Origin: Methanococcus maripaludis C5
Lineage (GTDB): Archaea; AGJL01; Methanococci; Methanococcales; Methanococcaceae
Direction of reading: 5' to 3'
Assembly (NCBI RefSeq): GCF_000016125.1
Contig: NC_009135.1
Span: 682,001-746,000, forward strand
DNA length: 64,000 nt
Of the stretch, positions 9,197-18,753 are shown in pieces. The notes under the pieces are model-generated. The model was not told where the DNA came from. It ran no database searches and saw only the letters and a list, made by a program, of their open reading frames with translations. The position numbers were made by a program, and so were the translations under genes. Within the stretch, counting starts at the first letter, position 1. Each line of letters begins with the position of its first letter.

Positions 9197-9391
9197 TTAT
9201 CTTTTTGATTTAAGTTCTAAAAGGGAAATTCCACCAACACCTACATTTTCATCGGCGTTTTCTTTTATAAATACGATAAATTTTTCTTCAGGAAGTCCAA
9301 TTATTTCGCTTGCAGATTTTGTAAATTCCTTAATTAATTTTTCTTTCTGTTCTTTACTTACAGATCCAGCTTCTATTGTGATTACAGGCAT
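9197..9391 (-). CDS. 4-oxalocrotonate tautomerase family protein
   Basis: A 64-residue member of the small tautomerase family. Starting at 9391 gives MPVITIEAG, so after Met removal the N-terminal Pro is the catalytic base. The GTG nine bases upstream would bury that proline and overlaps the GGTG ribosome site, so I reject it. Family members form hexamers; the substrate in methanogens is unknown. Confidence 0.8.
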   Translation of the reverse strand: MPVITIEAGSVSKEQKEKLIKEFTKSASEIIGLPEEKFIVFIKENADENVGVGGISLLELKSKR

Positions 9392-9428
9392 TTTTTTCAC
9401 CAGATTTCCTTTTTAATCTTACAATTAA

Positions 9429-9806
9429 TTAAAGATCATATACTGATCTTGCTTTCAAAATTACAACTGAAGGATCCATTAATCCAGTTTCAACTACATT
9501 TGAGCATGATGCATAGCCTAAAAGTTCTATTTGAACCTTGCCAACTACCGATTCTGTTTCATCACAGCTTCTTGAATATCCGCTCTGATTATTAATAGAT
9601 ATTTTCTTTATCTGAACAATTAACCCATCAGTTCCAGAAATTACGTCTTCTTTTGAAATATTTGTAATAAATAAAAAATCTCCTACCTTTGAAGATTCCA
9701 ATGCCAATAAATTACAAATATTTTTCAAATTTAATGTTTTTATGTGGTTCTTTACAATTTCAGAAATTGCATAAGGTCCCACTCCCGTCAAAGCTAGTGC
9801 TTTCAT
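9429..9806 (-). CDS. DUF473 family protein
   Basis: The 125-residue protein resembles DUF473, a methanogen family of unknown role: MKALALTGVGPYAISEIVKNHIKTL at the start and LGYASCSNVVETGLMDPSVVILKARSVYDL at the end. It is mixed alpha/beta, with no membrane segment. GTGATATC precedes the ATG. It lies 18 bases downstream of the PAC2 gene on the same strand, with the tautomerase gene next. The family assignment is from memory. Confidence 0.6.
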   Translation of the reverse strand: MKALALTGVGPYAISEIVKNHIKTLNLKNICNLLALESSKVGDFLFITNISKEDVISGTDGLIVQIKKISINNQSGYSRSCDETESVVGKVQIELLGYASCSNVVETGLMDPSVVILKARSVYDL

Positions 9807-9824
9807 GATATCACTTTTTTAATT

Positions 9825-10532
9825 TTACATATACATTGGATTTTCAGTTTTTGGCTTTGACATTAATTTTGCATGTTCTTTTGCGAGGCTTTTCATTTTT
9901 TCTTCGATATTTTCAGCTTCTTTTATCAGTTCTTCGGTGTCAGCATCCAAATTGTATTTTTTGTTCAAGTTTTCAATTATTTTAGATGCTCCTCGTGGGT
10001 CAGGTCTTAATCCAACCGTTTCAGTAATTAAACATGCAGCTGGAATATCTCTATCATTACAGCATTTTATAAGTGCTCCTGGAATTCCCCCAACCATTCC
10101 AAGCTGTAATGCAGGCGTATCTTCATCCAAAATTGAATTTAAAATATCTTCAGACGATGAAACCCAAAATGATTTTTCAGGATTCATTGACGCAAATCCT
10201 TCCAGTGTTACAACCATTTTAGGATTTAATTCTTTTAAACGGTCTGAAATCATATTTGACATAGAATAAATTAATTCAGGAGGAATCATTACGTCTGAAA
10301 AAAATACTACCAAATCATCGCGAGCATATACTCGAACAGGAGGATATGCAATTCCCTCTTCGACAATCATTATTTCTGGAAGCTTCGGGTCTTCAATATA
10401 TCCCACATACTCCAGTTTTAAGTTTTTTAAAAGATGGTACGAAGCAATGCTTCCAACAAGGCCGATGCCTGGAAAACCAGTAATTACGAGAGGTTCTTTA
10501 TACGTTATTTCTTTTTTAGAAACATATTCCAT
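9825..10532 (-). CDS. PAC2-family protein (proteasome assembly chaperone homologue)
   Basis: The protein (235 residues) carries the PAC2 signature FPGIGLVGSIASYHLL near residue 20 and a C-terminal helical tail. Archaeal PAC2 homologues are related to eukaryotic proteasome assembly chaperones. I place the start at 10532 because GGGGGAT lies eight bases upstream and the family begins just before the PAC2 motif. The longer reading from 10625 adds 31 residues and would overlap the divergent cobY start. Confidence 0.8.
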   Translation of the reverse strand: MEYVSKKEITYKEPLVITGFPGIGLVGSIASYHLLKNLKLEYVGYIEDPKLPEIMIVEEGIAYPPVRVYARDDLVVFFSDVMIPPELIYSMSNMISDRLKELNPKMVVTLEGFASMNPEKSFWVSSSEDILNSILDEDTPALQLGMVGGIPGALIKCCNDRDIPAACLITETVGLRPDPRGASKIIENLNKKYNLDADTEELIKEAENIEEKMKSLAKEHAKLMSKPKTENPMYM

Positions 10533-10615
10533 AATTATCCCCCGAATTGATAATGACACATTTAAATATGTTTTTGGAGTTATATAAATCATACTAATCA
10601 TGTTAGCGTGAAAAA

Positions 10616-11224
10616 ATGGATGCACTAATTATGGCGGGCGGAAAAGGAACACGGTTGGAAGAAAATGTTGAAAAACCAATTCTAGACATTTGTGGAAAAC
10701 CAATGATCGATTATGTTATTGAATCACTTTTAAATTCAGAAATCGAAAAAATATATGTTGCAGTATCAAATCATACCCCTAAAACAAAACAATATTTGGA
10801 AAAAAAATATAGTTCAGACCAAAATTATAATCAAAAGATAAATATAATTTGTACATCTGGATCAGATTATGTCGATGACCTAAATGAATGTATAGAATTT
10901 TTTCGAGAACCATTTTTAATTTTATCGAGTGATATCCCGACAATTAAGACGAAAGTTATTAATAGTATAATAAAGGAGTATCTAATTGTTAACAATTCTT
11001 GTAATCGCATAGAGTCCTTTTGTGTAGTCACAAAACAGGATGACTATGTTGGAACACCCTCGATTGATATGGGTGGATACATACCTTTAGGTATCAACAT
11101 ATTAACTCCAAAGTATGGGGAACAGACTGAAATTCTCCATGTAGTTAAAGATATTATTGTAAATGTCAATACCCTTTCCGATAAAAAACTGGTCGAAACT
11201 CTAATCAATAAGGTGGTTGAATGA
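10616..11224 (+). CDS. cobY: Adenosylcobinamide-phosphate guanylyltransferase CobY
   Basis: CobY transfers GMP from GTP to adenosylcobinamide phosphate before the lower ligand is joined by CobS. The 202-residue protein opens with the nucleotidyltransferase loop MAGGKGTRLEENVEKPI and has the metal-site region LSSDIPTI near residue 102. Archaea use this protein in place of bacterial CobU. cobS (31 kb) and cbiB (44.7 kb) of the same pathway are in the window. The stop overlaps the next gene by four bases (ATGA). Confidence 0.85.
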   Translation: MDALIMAGGKGTRLEENVEKPILDICGKPMIDYVIESLLNSEIEKIYVAVSNHTPKTKQYLEKKYSSDQNYNQKINIICTSGSDYVDDLNECIEFFREPFLILSSDIPTIKTKVINSIIKEYLIVNNSCNRIESFCVVTKQDDYVGTPSIDMGGYIPLGINILTPKYGEQTEILHVVKDIIVNVNTLSDKKLVETLINKVVE

Positions 11225-11469
11225 AATTATCCTTCAAATCATTAAATGGCAGATCCATTGTAGGTAGCTTAGGTAGTATCATCGGCACTGTTGATGATAT
11301 TGTAATTGATGAAAAAACGGGCAGAATAATTTCATTAAATGTCGAACCTTCAGAACAAAGCCCAATCTCCCCTTCATCAGAAAACTATACTTTCGTTCCA
11401 TACAGAACAGTAAGTGCAATCAGGGATGTTGTTGTTATTGATGAATCAAAGATAAATGCTAAAGCTTAA
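11221..11469 (+). CDS. PRC-barrel domain protein
   Basis: An 82-residue single-domain protein with the PRC-barrel pattern: GRSIVGSLGSIIGTVDDIVIDEKTGRI, then VPYRTVSAIRDVVVID. PRC-barrel proteins act in RNA processing and, in archaea, in cell division (CdpB-type). This one is a bare barrel. It overlaps cobY by four bases and so is translationally coupled to it, with no obvious metabolic link. Confidence 0.75.
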   Translation: MKLSFKSLNGRSIVGSLGSIIGTVDDIVIDEKTGRIISLNVEPSEQSPISPSSENYTFVPYRTVSAIRDVVVIDESKINAKA

Positions 11470-11518
11470 TTACTTCTTTTACTATTTTTAAATATTACCC
11501 ATTCGTATGGTGGTTTTA

Positions 11519-12352
11519 ATGAAATTTACAAAAATGCATGGTTTAGGCAACGATTATATCTACGTAGATGCAATTTCACAAAAAATTGAAAATCCTAACG
11601 AAATTTCAAAATTCGTAAGCGACAGACACTTTGGAATTGGTTCAGATGGACTTGTATTAATTCTTCCATCGGATGTCGCAGACTTTAAAATGAGAATGTT
11701 TAATTCAGATGGTTCAGAAGCTGAAATGTGTGGTAATGCCATTAGGTGTGTTGGAAAGTTCGTTTATGATAAAAAAATGACTGATAAATCCACAATTAGT
11801 ATTGAAACACTTGCAGGAATAAAAGTTCTTGAAATGACTGTTGAAAACGGAAAAGTAGTTTTGGTAAAAGTTGATATGGGTGAACCCATTCTAAAAGCAG
11901 AAACAATTCCTGTTTTAAGTGAAAAACATCCTGTAATCGATGAAGAAATTACTGCAAAAGATTACTGCTACAATTTTACCTGTGTTTCAATGGGAAACCC
12001 TCATGCAATAACATATATTGAAAATGTGGAAGAATTCCCTCTTGAAAAAATCGGTCCGTTATTTGAGGTTCACGAAAAATTCCCAAAAAAAACAAACGTC
12101 GAATTTGTAGAATTAATCGATGATTCTACTGTTAAAATGAGAGTTTGGGAAAGAGGTGCTGGTGAAACACTTGCGTGCGGAACTGGAGCTTGCGCAGTTT
12201 TAACTGCATCTGTTTTAAAAGGATACGTTGGTAGAAAAGCAACAGTCAAACTTCTCGGTGGAGATTTAATAATTGAATGGAATGAAAAAGATAATCACAT
12301 CTACATGACCGGTCCTGCAACAACAGTCTTTGAAGGAGAAATTGACATTTAA
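11519..12352 (+). CDS. dapF: Diaminopimelate epimerase
   Basis: DapF interconverts LL- and meso-diaminopimelate in lysine synthesis. The 277-residue protein shows [12 protein letters not shown] and the two catalytic cysteines in MCGNAIRC (about residue 73) and [10 protein letters not shown] (about residue 219). I place the start at 11519 because GGTGG lies about six bases upstream and MKFTKMHG is the usual N-terminus. dapB of the same pathway lies at 17.3 kb. Confidence 0.95.
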   Translation: MKFTKMHGLGNDYIYVDAISQKIENPNEISKFVSDRHFGIGSDGLVLILPSDVADFKMRMFNSDGSEAEMCGNAIRCVGKFVYDKKMTDKSTISIETLAGIKVLEMTVENGKVVLVKVDMGEPILKAETIPVLSEKHPVIDEEITAKDYCYNFTCVSMGNPHAITYIENVEEFPLEKIGPLFEVHEKFPKKTNVEFVELIDDSTVKMRVWERGAGETLACGTGACAVLTASVLKGYVGRKATVKLLGGDLIIEWNEKDNHIYMTGPATTVFEGEIDI

Positions 12353-12377
12353 TAACTTAAAAATTAAATAAAAAAGC

Positions 12378-13919
12378 TTAAAATTTTATTTTTTCAATTA
12401 AATATTCTTCAAAAAATTCGTTTATTTTCCTTTTGGAATATCCGTGTTTTTTTGCAACAGCATAGACCATTTTTTCGCTTCCACTACCGTACTGGGCCGC
12501 TTTTTTTGGCCTTTGTGCAATGTAATCTGGAACATATTTTGAAGCAATATCTCTTAATATCTTTTTTCTTGGTTCTTCAATCTTATATTCAACTGGAATT
12601 GATAATCCAACATCAATTACAAATTTATCTAAAAAAGGAACCCTTAATTCAACACCGTTTGCCATTGTACAGTGATCATCTCTTTCAAGATTGATTTTAT
12701 GAATATCGAAGACATCTGATATTATTGATTCTTTAAGGCCATCTTCGCCTTTTTCGTTTAATATTCTCTGGTACCTATTGTATCCAGCAAATAACTCATC
12801 TGCACCCTGGCCTGAAAGTAAAACTTTTATTCCATCTTCTTTTGCCATTTCTGAAGCTGCAAGTATCGGAATTCCAACACTCAACTTCATTACATCTAGT
12901 TCATCTATTGCTTTTGCAACTTTTACCACGTATTCTTCAAATTCATCTTCTGAAATTATTTTTTTTCTAAAGTCGAGTCCCATATCTTTTGCAGCTCGTT
13001 CTGCATAGATCAAATCTTCAGAATTTTCTGAACCTACTGAATAAAGTATAACTTCACAATATTCGGATGCAAGTTTTGAAATAAGGGTGCTATCAACGCC
13101 ACCTGAGTAAATAATTCCGACCTTTTCGAGTCCTTTTACTCGTTTCATAACTGAATCTAAAATTGTAGTTTCAAGTTCATTTCTGCACAATTCATAATCT
13201 TTTTCTTCAAAATAATTTGAATTTACTTTTTCAAGGTCTTCTTCGATGTACCACGAATTTTCATCTAATTCAAAGGTAAGTCTTGTATTTGGATTAAGTC
13301 TTGATATATCATAATTAAAAGCACTTTTGTAGTCCCTGCCATTGATTTCCATTAATAAATAGTGAAGAGCTTTTTTTTCGGATGCGAATGCAAAATATTC
13401 ATCCATATCTATGAAATAGAGTGGTTTTACACCCATTAAATCCCTTCTTAGTTCAATGATATTTTTTTCTTTATCGTAAATTGCGTAAGCGTAATCCCCA
13501 TCTAAAACATCGATAAGTTCGTCCCCATAAGCGTGAATAATTGCTTCAGAATCTGTATCTGTTTTAAATTCATGTTCTACCGACAGTTCATCCCTTAATT
13601 CAATATGGTTATAGATTTCACCATTGCAAATAATCCATATGGATTCATCGTCGTTTGGTATTGGTTGAACTGCGGTACCGACGATAGCAAGCCGATTGTG
13701 GCCCATTGCCATTCGCGAAATTGTTTCAGTGTTTTCAACAACATCTTCAAAATTTTCAAAATAGAGAACTTCATCATCAAACATCATTCCAGAATAATCC
13801 GGACCCCGATGCTTTAATATTTTCATCATGTTTATAACATGTTTTTGGATATTATCCAACAGACTACGACTCCCCGAGCCCTCTTCGTCCTTTGCAACGA
13901 TTCCACTTATTGAACACAT
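12378..13919 (-). CDS. asnB: Asparagine synthetase (glutamine-hydrolysing)
   Basis: The 513-residue protein starts MCSISGIV, so Cys2 becomes the N-terminal nucleophile of a class II glutamine amidotransferase domain (MGHNRLAI, ICNGEIYNH). The C-terminal half is the ATP-pyrophosphatase synthetase domain with IIYSGGVDSTLIS (about residue 270) and GQGADELFAGYNRY. It converts aspartate to asparagine with glutamine nitrogen. Some archaeal paralogues act on other acids, so the substrate is inferred. It is convergent with dapF. Confidence 0.88.
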   Translation of the reverse strand: MCSISGIVAKDEEGSGSRSLLDNIQKHVINMMKILKHRGPDYSGMMFDDEVLYFENFEDVVENTETISRMAMGHNRLAIVGTAVQPIPNDDESIWIICNGEIYNHIELRDELSVEHEFKTDTDSEAIIHAYGDELIDVLDGDYAYAIYDKEKNIIELRRDLMGVKPLYFIDMDEYFAFASEKKALHYLLMEINGRDYKSAFNYDISRLNPNTRLTFELDENSWYIEEDLEKVNSNYFEEKDYELCRNELETTILDSVMKRVKGLEKVGIIYSGGVDSTLISKLASEYCEVILYSVGSENSEDLIYAERAAKDMGLDFRKKIISEDEFEEYVVKVAKAIDELDVMKLSVGIPILAASEMAKEDGIKVLLSGQGADELFAGYNRYQRILNEKGEDGLKESIISDVFDIHKINLERDDHCTMANGVELRVPFLDKFVIDVGLSIPVEYKIEEPRKKILRDIASKYVPDYIAQRPKKAAQYGSGSEKMVYAVAKKHGYSKRKINEFFEEYLIEKIKF

Positions 13920-14011
13920 AACTTACTCACATTTATTCTTCTTTAAAAAAGTAATTTTTTAATTATATCAGTATTTTTTAATATATATAGTTTAAATAAA
14001 TAATTCAGGTG

Positions 14012-14779
14012 TTATAAAATAGCGCCGCTTGCATCTCTTTTGTATTTTCCAAATTCGCTTACAAACTTAAGTTTATCATTCCAAAATACTGGCCCGTCTT
14101 TACAGATACATAGTCCTTCATCATCAACAGCACAATGACCACAAATCCCAATTCCACATTTCATGTATCGCTCAAGTGAAACTTGAATAGGAATGGCATG
14201 CTTTTCTGCAATTTCTACAACTTTTTTCATCATTATTTCTGGGCCACAAGATATTATCATGTCAAATTTTTCTTTTGAAAGTAATTCTAACATTTTTTCA
14301 GTAGTGAATCCGCCAAAACCATAGCTACAGTCATCGGTGCACGCAAAAGTTCGCCCACACTTTTCAAATCTATCTAAAAATAAAAGTTCGTCTTTAGTTC
14401 TTCCGCCAATAATGGAAGTAACTTCAACATCCATTTTAGAAAACTTTTCAACTGCTGAAATAATCGGGGCACTTCCAATTCCACCTGCGACAGCGAGAAT
14501 TTTACTTCCCATGTATTCAAAATTATTTCCATATGGGCCCCTTATTCCTAAAAGGTCTCCTTTTTTTAGGGAGTGAATTTTTTCAGTAAATCTGCCAACC
14601 TTTGCAATGCTTATTGAATTTTTACTTGAAAACCCGAAAGGTTTTTCATCAATTTCTGGAATCCATACCATTGCAAACTGGCCAGGTTTAAAATCAAACT
14701 CTTTATCGAGTAAAAAAGTTTTCACTGTTGGACTTTCATCCAATACATCAATTATTTTACACATAACTGGTTTTTCCAT
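14012..14779 (-). CDS. pyrK: Dihydroorotate dehydrogenase electron-transfer subunit
   Basis: PyrK carries electrons from dihydroorotate dehydrogenase B (PyrD) by FAD and a [2Fe-2S] cluster in pyrimidine synthesis. The 255-residue protein has a ferredoxin-reductase-like FAD/NAD fold (FKPGQFAMVWIP, AVAGGIGSAPII) and a C-terminal cluster motif RYMKCGIGICGHC with CICKDGPVF. The start is at ATG 14779, since GTGATT upstream is the probable ribosome site. pyrD is not in the window. Confidence 0.88.
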   Translation of the reverse strand: MEKPVMCKIIDVLDESPTVKTFLLDKEFDFKPGQFAMVWIPEIDEKPFGFSSKNSISIAKVGRFTEKIHSLKKGDLLGIRGPYGNNFEYMGSKILAVAGGIGSAPIISAVEKFSKMDVEVTSIIGGRTKDELLFLDRFEKCGRTFACTDDCSYGFGGFTTEKMLELLSKEKFDMIISCGPEIMMKKVVEIAEKHAIPIQVSLERYMKCGIGICGHCAVDDEGLCICKDGPVFWNDKLKFVSEFGKYKRDASGAIL

Positions 14780-14810
14780 AATAATCACTAAAAAAGTTAG
14801 ATTAAAAAAC

Positions 14811-16058
14811 TTAAGTTCCTTCTTTCCAGTCGCTTAAGTATTTTCTCTGTTCGGGAGAGAGCTCATCGATATTTGCACCCATTGAATGTAATTTTAAAAG
14901 TGCAATTTTTAAATCCTGTTCATAAGGAATTTCGTATACTTCATTTTCAAGTTTTTTGTTATTGTCTTTAATAAATTTCGCGCTCAATGCCTGGTTTGCA
15001 AAACTCATATCCATTACTTCGCAAGGGTGTCCGTCAGCACATGCTAAGTTTACGAGCCTTCCTTCACCAAGTAAGAATATTTTTTTGTTTCCAAGGTCAT
15101 ATTCTTCAATGTTAAATCTAACTTCTTTTACAGATTTTGAGAGTTCGTTTAGATCGTTTTTATTAATTTCATTGTCGAAATGTCCTGCATTTGATAATAC
15201 AGCACCATCTTTCATCAATAAAAAGTGTTCCATTCTTAAGATGTCCTTACAGCCAGTAGTGGTTACAAAAATGTCCCCAATTTTTGCAGCTTCTTCCATT
15301 TTTAATACTGTAAATCCATCCATTTTAGCTTCTAACGCCCTGATTGGATTTACTTCTGTAATGATTACGTTTGCACCGTGGCCTGCAGCTCTTGAAGCTA
15401 CCCCTCTACCGCACCAGCCGTATCCGCCGATTACAACGTTTTTACCCGCAATAAGTAAATTTGTAGTTCTTATAATTCCATCCATTGCACTTTGGCCTGT
15501 TCCGTACCTGTTGTCAAACATATGTTTTGTGTAAGCGTCGTTTACATTTACAACAGGAAATTTTAATGCCCCTTCTTCAGCCATTGCTTTTAATCTAATG
15601 ATTCCAGTTGTAGTTTCTTCACAACCGCCCATTATTTTTCCGATTAATTCAGTTCTTTCCGTATGAATTAAGAATATTAAATCTGCACCATCATCAATTA
15701 TGATATCGGGATTTGAATCGAGAACTTTATTTAAATTTTCGTAGTATTCCTCGTTGGTTTCTCCTCGCCAAGCGTAAACTTCCATTCCTTTTTCAACGCA
15801 TGCAGCTGCAACGTCATCCTGTGTTGAAAGGGGATTACATCCAGTAATCACAATTTTTGCGCCACCTTCCATGAGTGTTTCTGCTAAAATTGCAGTTTTA
15901 GCTTCTAAGTGGAGTGCCATTCCAATTGTAATTCCGTCAAAAGGCTTATCTTTTTTAAAATCTTCCGCTATACGACAAAGAACGGGCATGTGTTTTTTCG
16001 CCCATTCCATTTTTAGGTGCCCACTTGGAGCAAGACCCATGTCCTTAACTTTACTCAC
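14811..16058 (-). CDS. S-inosyl-L-homocysteine hydrolase (adenosylhomocysteinase family)
   Basis: The 415-residue protein belongs to the SAHH family: MALHLEAKTAILAETL, GCNPLSTQDDVAAA, IDDGADLIFLIH, NAD site GYGWCGRG and ANAGHFDNEI. In methanogens the orthologue prefers S-inosylhomocysteine, formed after deamination, so I use that name (family knowledge). I choose GTG at 16058: GGTG stands five bases upstream and the protein then begins MSKVKDMGLAP, the family N-terminus. The ATG at 16124 lacks a ribosome site. Confidence 0.85.
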   Translation of the reverse strand: MSKVKDMGLAPSGHLKMEWAKKHMPVLCRIAEDFKKDKPFDGITIGMALHLEAKTAILAETLMEGGAKIVITGCNPLSTQDDVAAACVEKGMEVYAWRGETNEEYYENLNKVLDSNPDIIIDDGADLIFLIHTERTELIGKIMGGCEETTTGIIRLKAMAEEGALKFPVVNVNDAYTKHMFDNRYGTGQSAMDGIIRTTNLLIAGKNVVIGGYGWCGRGVASRAAGHGANVIITEVNPIRALEAKMDGFTVLKMEEAAKIGDIFVTTTGCKDILRMEHFLLMKDGAVLSNAGHFDNEINKNDLNELSKSVKEVRFNIEEYDLGNKKIFLLGEGRLVNLACADGHPCEVMDMSFANQALSAKFIKDNNKKLENEVYEIPYEQDLKIALLKLHSMGANIDELSPEQRKYLSDWKEGT

Positions 16059-16162
16059 TGTTTCACCATAGTTATAAATAATCTTTACAAATTCTTTTAG
16101 CAAATCATATTCGGTTTCATACAATATAAATTTTAGTAAGAAATCTCTATTCTTTACATTCC

Positions 16163-16173
16163 TTTTTATATAA
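16163..16173 (+). promoter_or_regulatory. Probable box-A promoter of the RNase P subunit gene
   Basis: TTTTTATATAA lies in the AT-rich gap between the divergent hydrolase and RNase P genes, about 50 bases before the RNase P gene start. It fits the methanococcal TATA box; transcription would begin near 16195. This is inferred from sequence only. Confidence 0.4.
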
Positions 16174-16222
16174 TTTTATCAGATTTCTATTTGATTTAGT
16201 TATAATTATTTCAAGGGAAAAC

Positions 16223-16555
16223 ATGAAACTAAAAAAAAAATTTCTGGAAAAGTCAAAAAAAATTGCTGAAGAACGAATTGATGTACTGATGAATCTGGCA
16301 GAAAAAGAATCAAAAGCAGGAAAAATAGATCGTTCAAAAAATTACGTACTTTTAGGTAAAAAAATAGCAATGCGAATGAGAATGCCTTATCCAAAAGAAT
16401 GGAAAAGAAGAATTTGTAAAAATTGTGGTTCTTTTTTAATTTATGGTAAAAATGCAAGGGTCAGAACCAAGGCAAAAAATTATCCTCATGTTGTAATCAC
16501 ATGTCTTGAATGCAATTCCATTACAAGAATACCTATCAAATCAGAAAAAAAATGA
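16223..16555 (+). CDS. rnp4: Ribonuclease P protein component 4 (Rpp21 homologue)
   Basis: A 110-residue basic protein with an N-terminal helical part and a zinc ribbon formed by CKNC (about residues 65-68) and CLEC (about 92-95). This is the archaeal Rpp21/Rpr2 subunit of RNase P, which with Rpp29 supports the specificity domain of the RNA in removing tRNA 5' leaders. AAGGGAAAAC precedes the ATG. Confidence 0.9.
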   Translation: MKLKKKFLEKSKKIAEERIDVLMNLAEKESKAGKIDRSKNYVLLGKKIAMRMRMPYPKEWKRRICKNCGSFLIYGKNARVRTKAKNYPHVVITCLECNSITRIPIKSEKK

Positions 16556-16616
16556 AAAATTTTTAATGTTTTTATTAGTCGCTTTGATATGCACATAATT
16601 ACCTACACAAAAACAA

Positions 16617-16629
16617 TATAGTATATAAT
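16617..16629 (+). promoter_or_regulatory. Probable box-A promoter of the coiled-coil/dapB/trmY/che operon
   Basis: ATAGTATATAATC stands about 45 bases before the first gene of the rightward operon and matches the methanococcal TATA-box style. Initiation would fall near 16650. The genes that follow are close-packed, so this may drive the chemotaxis genes as well; inferred from sequence only. Confidence 0.4.
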
Positions 16630-16666
16630 CGGCAAAAAAACATTCAAGTTATATGGGGCCGATATC

Positions 16667-17317
16667 ATGGAAGTTTTTGATAGTAGTATTGAGCGATTCG
16701 AAAAAATAAAAGAAAACCAAGACATTCTGAAAAATGATGATGAAAATATCATAGAAGAAAATTTTGAAGACGATAGCGACAATGAATTTGGAGAATTTGA
16801 TGAAAATCAATCAGATTTTAAAGAGCCTGAAAACGTTGATATTGTAAATGACGATTTTGAATCTCTTGCACATAATTTAAAAAATTCTATGAACAATATT
16901 TTTAACAGAATTAAACTTGCAATGGATAAACCTGCAGTTGATATCGAAAAAATTGACAATGGCTCTGAAGGAAACAATAATTTACTCGAATCAATAAATA
17001 ATAAACTGGATATATTAATAGCTTCAAATACTGAACAGACATCTAAATTAGATACTATAACTTCAGAAATCGATAAAGTATTAACAACTATCGACAATAA
17101 TTCTGAAAAAATAATCGATGCATTGGATGCTCAAAATGTCAAAATTTCGGGACTTTTGAACCTTCTCCAGGAAATTTACGAAGGTGTACAGGATATAAAA
17201 TATATATTAAAAGAATTTACTCCTGAAACTATAGACAAGGCTTCTGGTGTTGTAGATAATTTAAAATGTAAAATTGATAATTATATGGGCGACATTGACG
17301 AAAAAGCAGAAGCTTAG
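16667..17317 (+). CDS. Coiled-coil protein of unknown function, first gene of the dapB-che operon
   Basis: I do not recognise this 216-residue protein. The first 60 residues are very acidic and probably disordered; residues about 95-175 have regular heptads (for example LDTITSEIDKVLTTIDNNSEKI), suggesting a long coiled coil. There is no signal peptide or membrane segment. Its position nine bases before dapB and upstream of cheW-cheB-cheA suggests co-transcription. In style it recalls archaellum accessory proteins such as FlaC, but I see no real similarity. Confidence 0.6.
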   Translation: MEVFDSSIERFEKIKENQDILKNDDENIIEENFEDDSDNEFGEFDENQSDFKEPENVDIVNDDFESLAHNLKNSMNNIFNRIKLAMDKPAVDIEKIDNGSEGNNNLLESINNKLDILIASNTEQTSKLDTITSEIDKVLTTIDNNSEKIIDALDAQNVKISGLLNLLQEIYEGVQDIKYILKEFTPETIDKASGVVDNLKCKIDNYMGDIDEKAEA

Positions 17318-17325
17318 GTGGAAAT

Positions 17326-18138
17326 ATGGTTAAGGTAGCAGTTACGGGAGCACTTGGTAGAATGGGAAGTGGAATTATAAAAACAATCACTGAAACAGAC
17401 GGATTAGACGTTGTTGCAGCAATTGATATTCCAAACCACCCTAAAAAAGGACTAGATATTGGAGAATTAACGGGCGTTGGAAAAATTGGTGTAGCATTAA
17501 GCACTTCAGACGAACTTGAAGTTGTATTAAAAGAATCAGGTGCAGAAGTATTGGTTGATTTTACAGCACCTGCCCCATGTGTTAATACTGCAAAAACAGC
17601 AGCTAAACTTGGAGTAAATTTAGTTATTGGAACTACCGGATTTACCTCCGAACAAAGAGCTGAAATGGAAAACGCAATTTCTGAAAACAAAGTTGCTGCA
17701 ACCATCTCACAAAACTACGCTGTTGGTGTAAATATATTCTTTAAAACACTCGAACTCCTCGCACAAAAACTCGGGGATTATGACATAGAACTTATTGAAA
17801 TGCACCACAAATTCAAAAAAGATGCACCAAGTGGAACTGCATTAAGAGCTGCTGAAATTATTCAAAACAACTTAAACAGAGATTCCAACTTAATTTTCGG
17901 AAGAAAAGGCATCACCGGTGAAAGAACAAAAGAAGAAATCTGCATACATGCATTACGGGGTGGCGATGTTGTTGGGGATCACACTGCAATGTTTGCAGCA
18001 GATGGTGAAAGACTTGAATTAACCCACAAAGCAAGCAGCAGACAGTCATTTATTTCAGGCGTAATTCTTGCAGTTAAATTTGTTGCTGAAAAGAAAGAAG
18101 GTATATACAATACTTTCGATGTTTTAGACCTTAATTAG
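17326..18138 (+). CDS. dapB: 4-hydroxy-tetrahydrodipicolinate reductase
   Basis: DapB reduces the cyclic precursor with NAD(P)H in lysine synthesis. The 270-residue protein has the nucleotide loop [12 protein letters not shown] (residues 5-16), VIGTTGFT, and the substrate motif [19 protein letters not shown] containing the catalytic His and Lys. It sits between a coiled-coil gene and trmY, with gaps of eight bases on each side. Confidence 0.95.
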   Translation: MVKVAVTGALGRMGSGIIKTITETDGLDVVAAIDIPNHPKKGLDIGELTGVGKIGVALSTSDELEVVLKESGAEVLVDFTAPAPCVNTAKTAAKLGVNLVIGTTGFTSEQRAEMENAISENKVAATISQNYAVGVNIFFKTLELLAQKLGDYDIELIEMHHKFKKDAPSGTALRAAEIIQNNLNRDSNLIFGRKGITGERTKEEICIHALRGGDVVGDHTAMFAADGERLELTHKASSRQSFISGVILAVKFVAEKKEGIYNTFDVLDLN

Positions 18139-18146
18139 GTGAAATT

Positions 18147-18743
18147 TTGAAAGAATTCATAATTAAAGCTAACAAAACCGTGACAAATGGTGAAATTAAC
18201 TTAAAAGATCTTCCCGGAAGTTCTGGAAGATTGGATTTAATATGTCGCTGTGTAAACAGCGCATTTTTTCTTTCTCATGATTTAAGAAGAGATACTATTT
18301 TTTACAGTGTTCTCTATGGCCCGCCAAATCCTCCGATTGCATTGCAATTTGTTGGAAATGAATTAAAAAGAGTAAGTCCTGATGAACGAAGTATTGCCCT
18401 TTTCATAAAGAAAGCACTCGAAAAAGATGCTTCAGAACTTTGGAAAGAAAGCACATCTGGAATATACTCATCAAAATGGGAATTTAGAGACATTATTCTA
18501 AAAAAGAAAAATGAGGGGAAACGAATTTTTTATCTCCATTTAAATGGAAAACCACTTGAAAATTTCGAATTTAAAAATGATGAAGATTTTGTATTTATAC
18601 TCGGCGACCATATTGGAATCGGCGAGGAAGATGAAGAATTTTTAGAAGAAATTGGTGCAGAAAAAATATCCTTATCCCCATTAGAATTACATGCTGATCA
18701 TTGCATAATTCTTGTTCATAATATATTAGATAAGTTAAAATGA
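18147..18743 (+). CDS. trmY: tRNA (pseudouridine-54 N1)-methyltransferase
   Basis: TrmY methylates pseudouridine 54 of archaeal tRNAs to N1-methylpseudouridine. The 198-residue SPOUT protein shows the family features [46 protein letters not shown] and the C-terminal knot with [17 protein letters not shown] and [12 protein letters not shown]. The start is TTG with GGTG five bases before it. The gene lies between dapB and cheW. Confidence 0.88.
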   Translation: MKEFIIKANKTVTNGEINLKDLPGSSGRLDLICRCVNSAFFLSHDLRRDTIFYSVLYGPPNPPIALQFVGNELKRVSPDERSIALFIKKALEKDASELWKESTSGIYSSKWEFRDIILKKKNEGKRIFYLHLNGKPLENFEFKNDEDFVFILGDHIGIGEEDEEFLEEIGAEKISLSPLELHADHCIILVHNILDKLK

Positions 18744-18753
18744 GGTTGTTATT

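Noticed and set aside
16059-16124. 22-residue extension of S-inosylhomocysteine hydrolase
   Set aside because: No ribosome site at 16124; GTG 16058 has GGTG five bases upstream and the resulting N-terminus fits the family.
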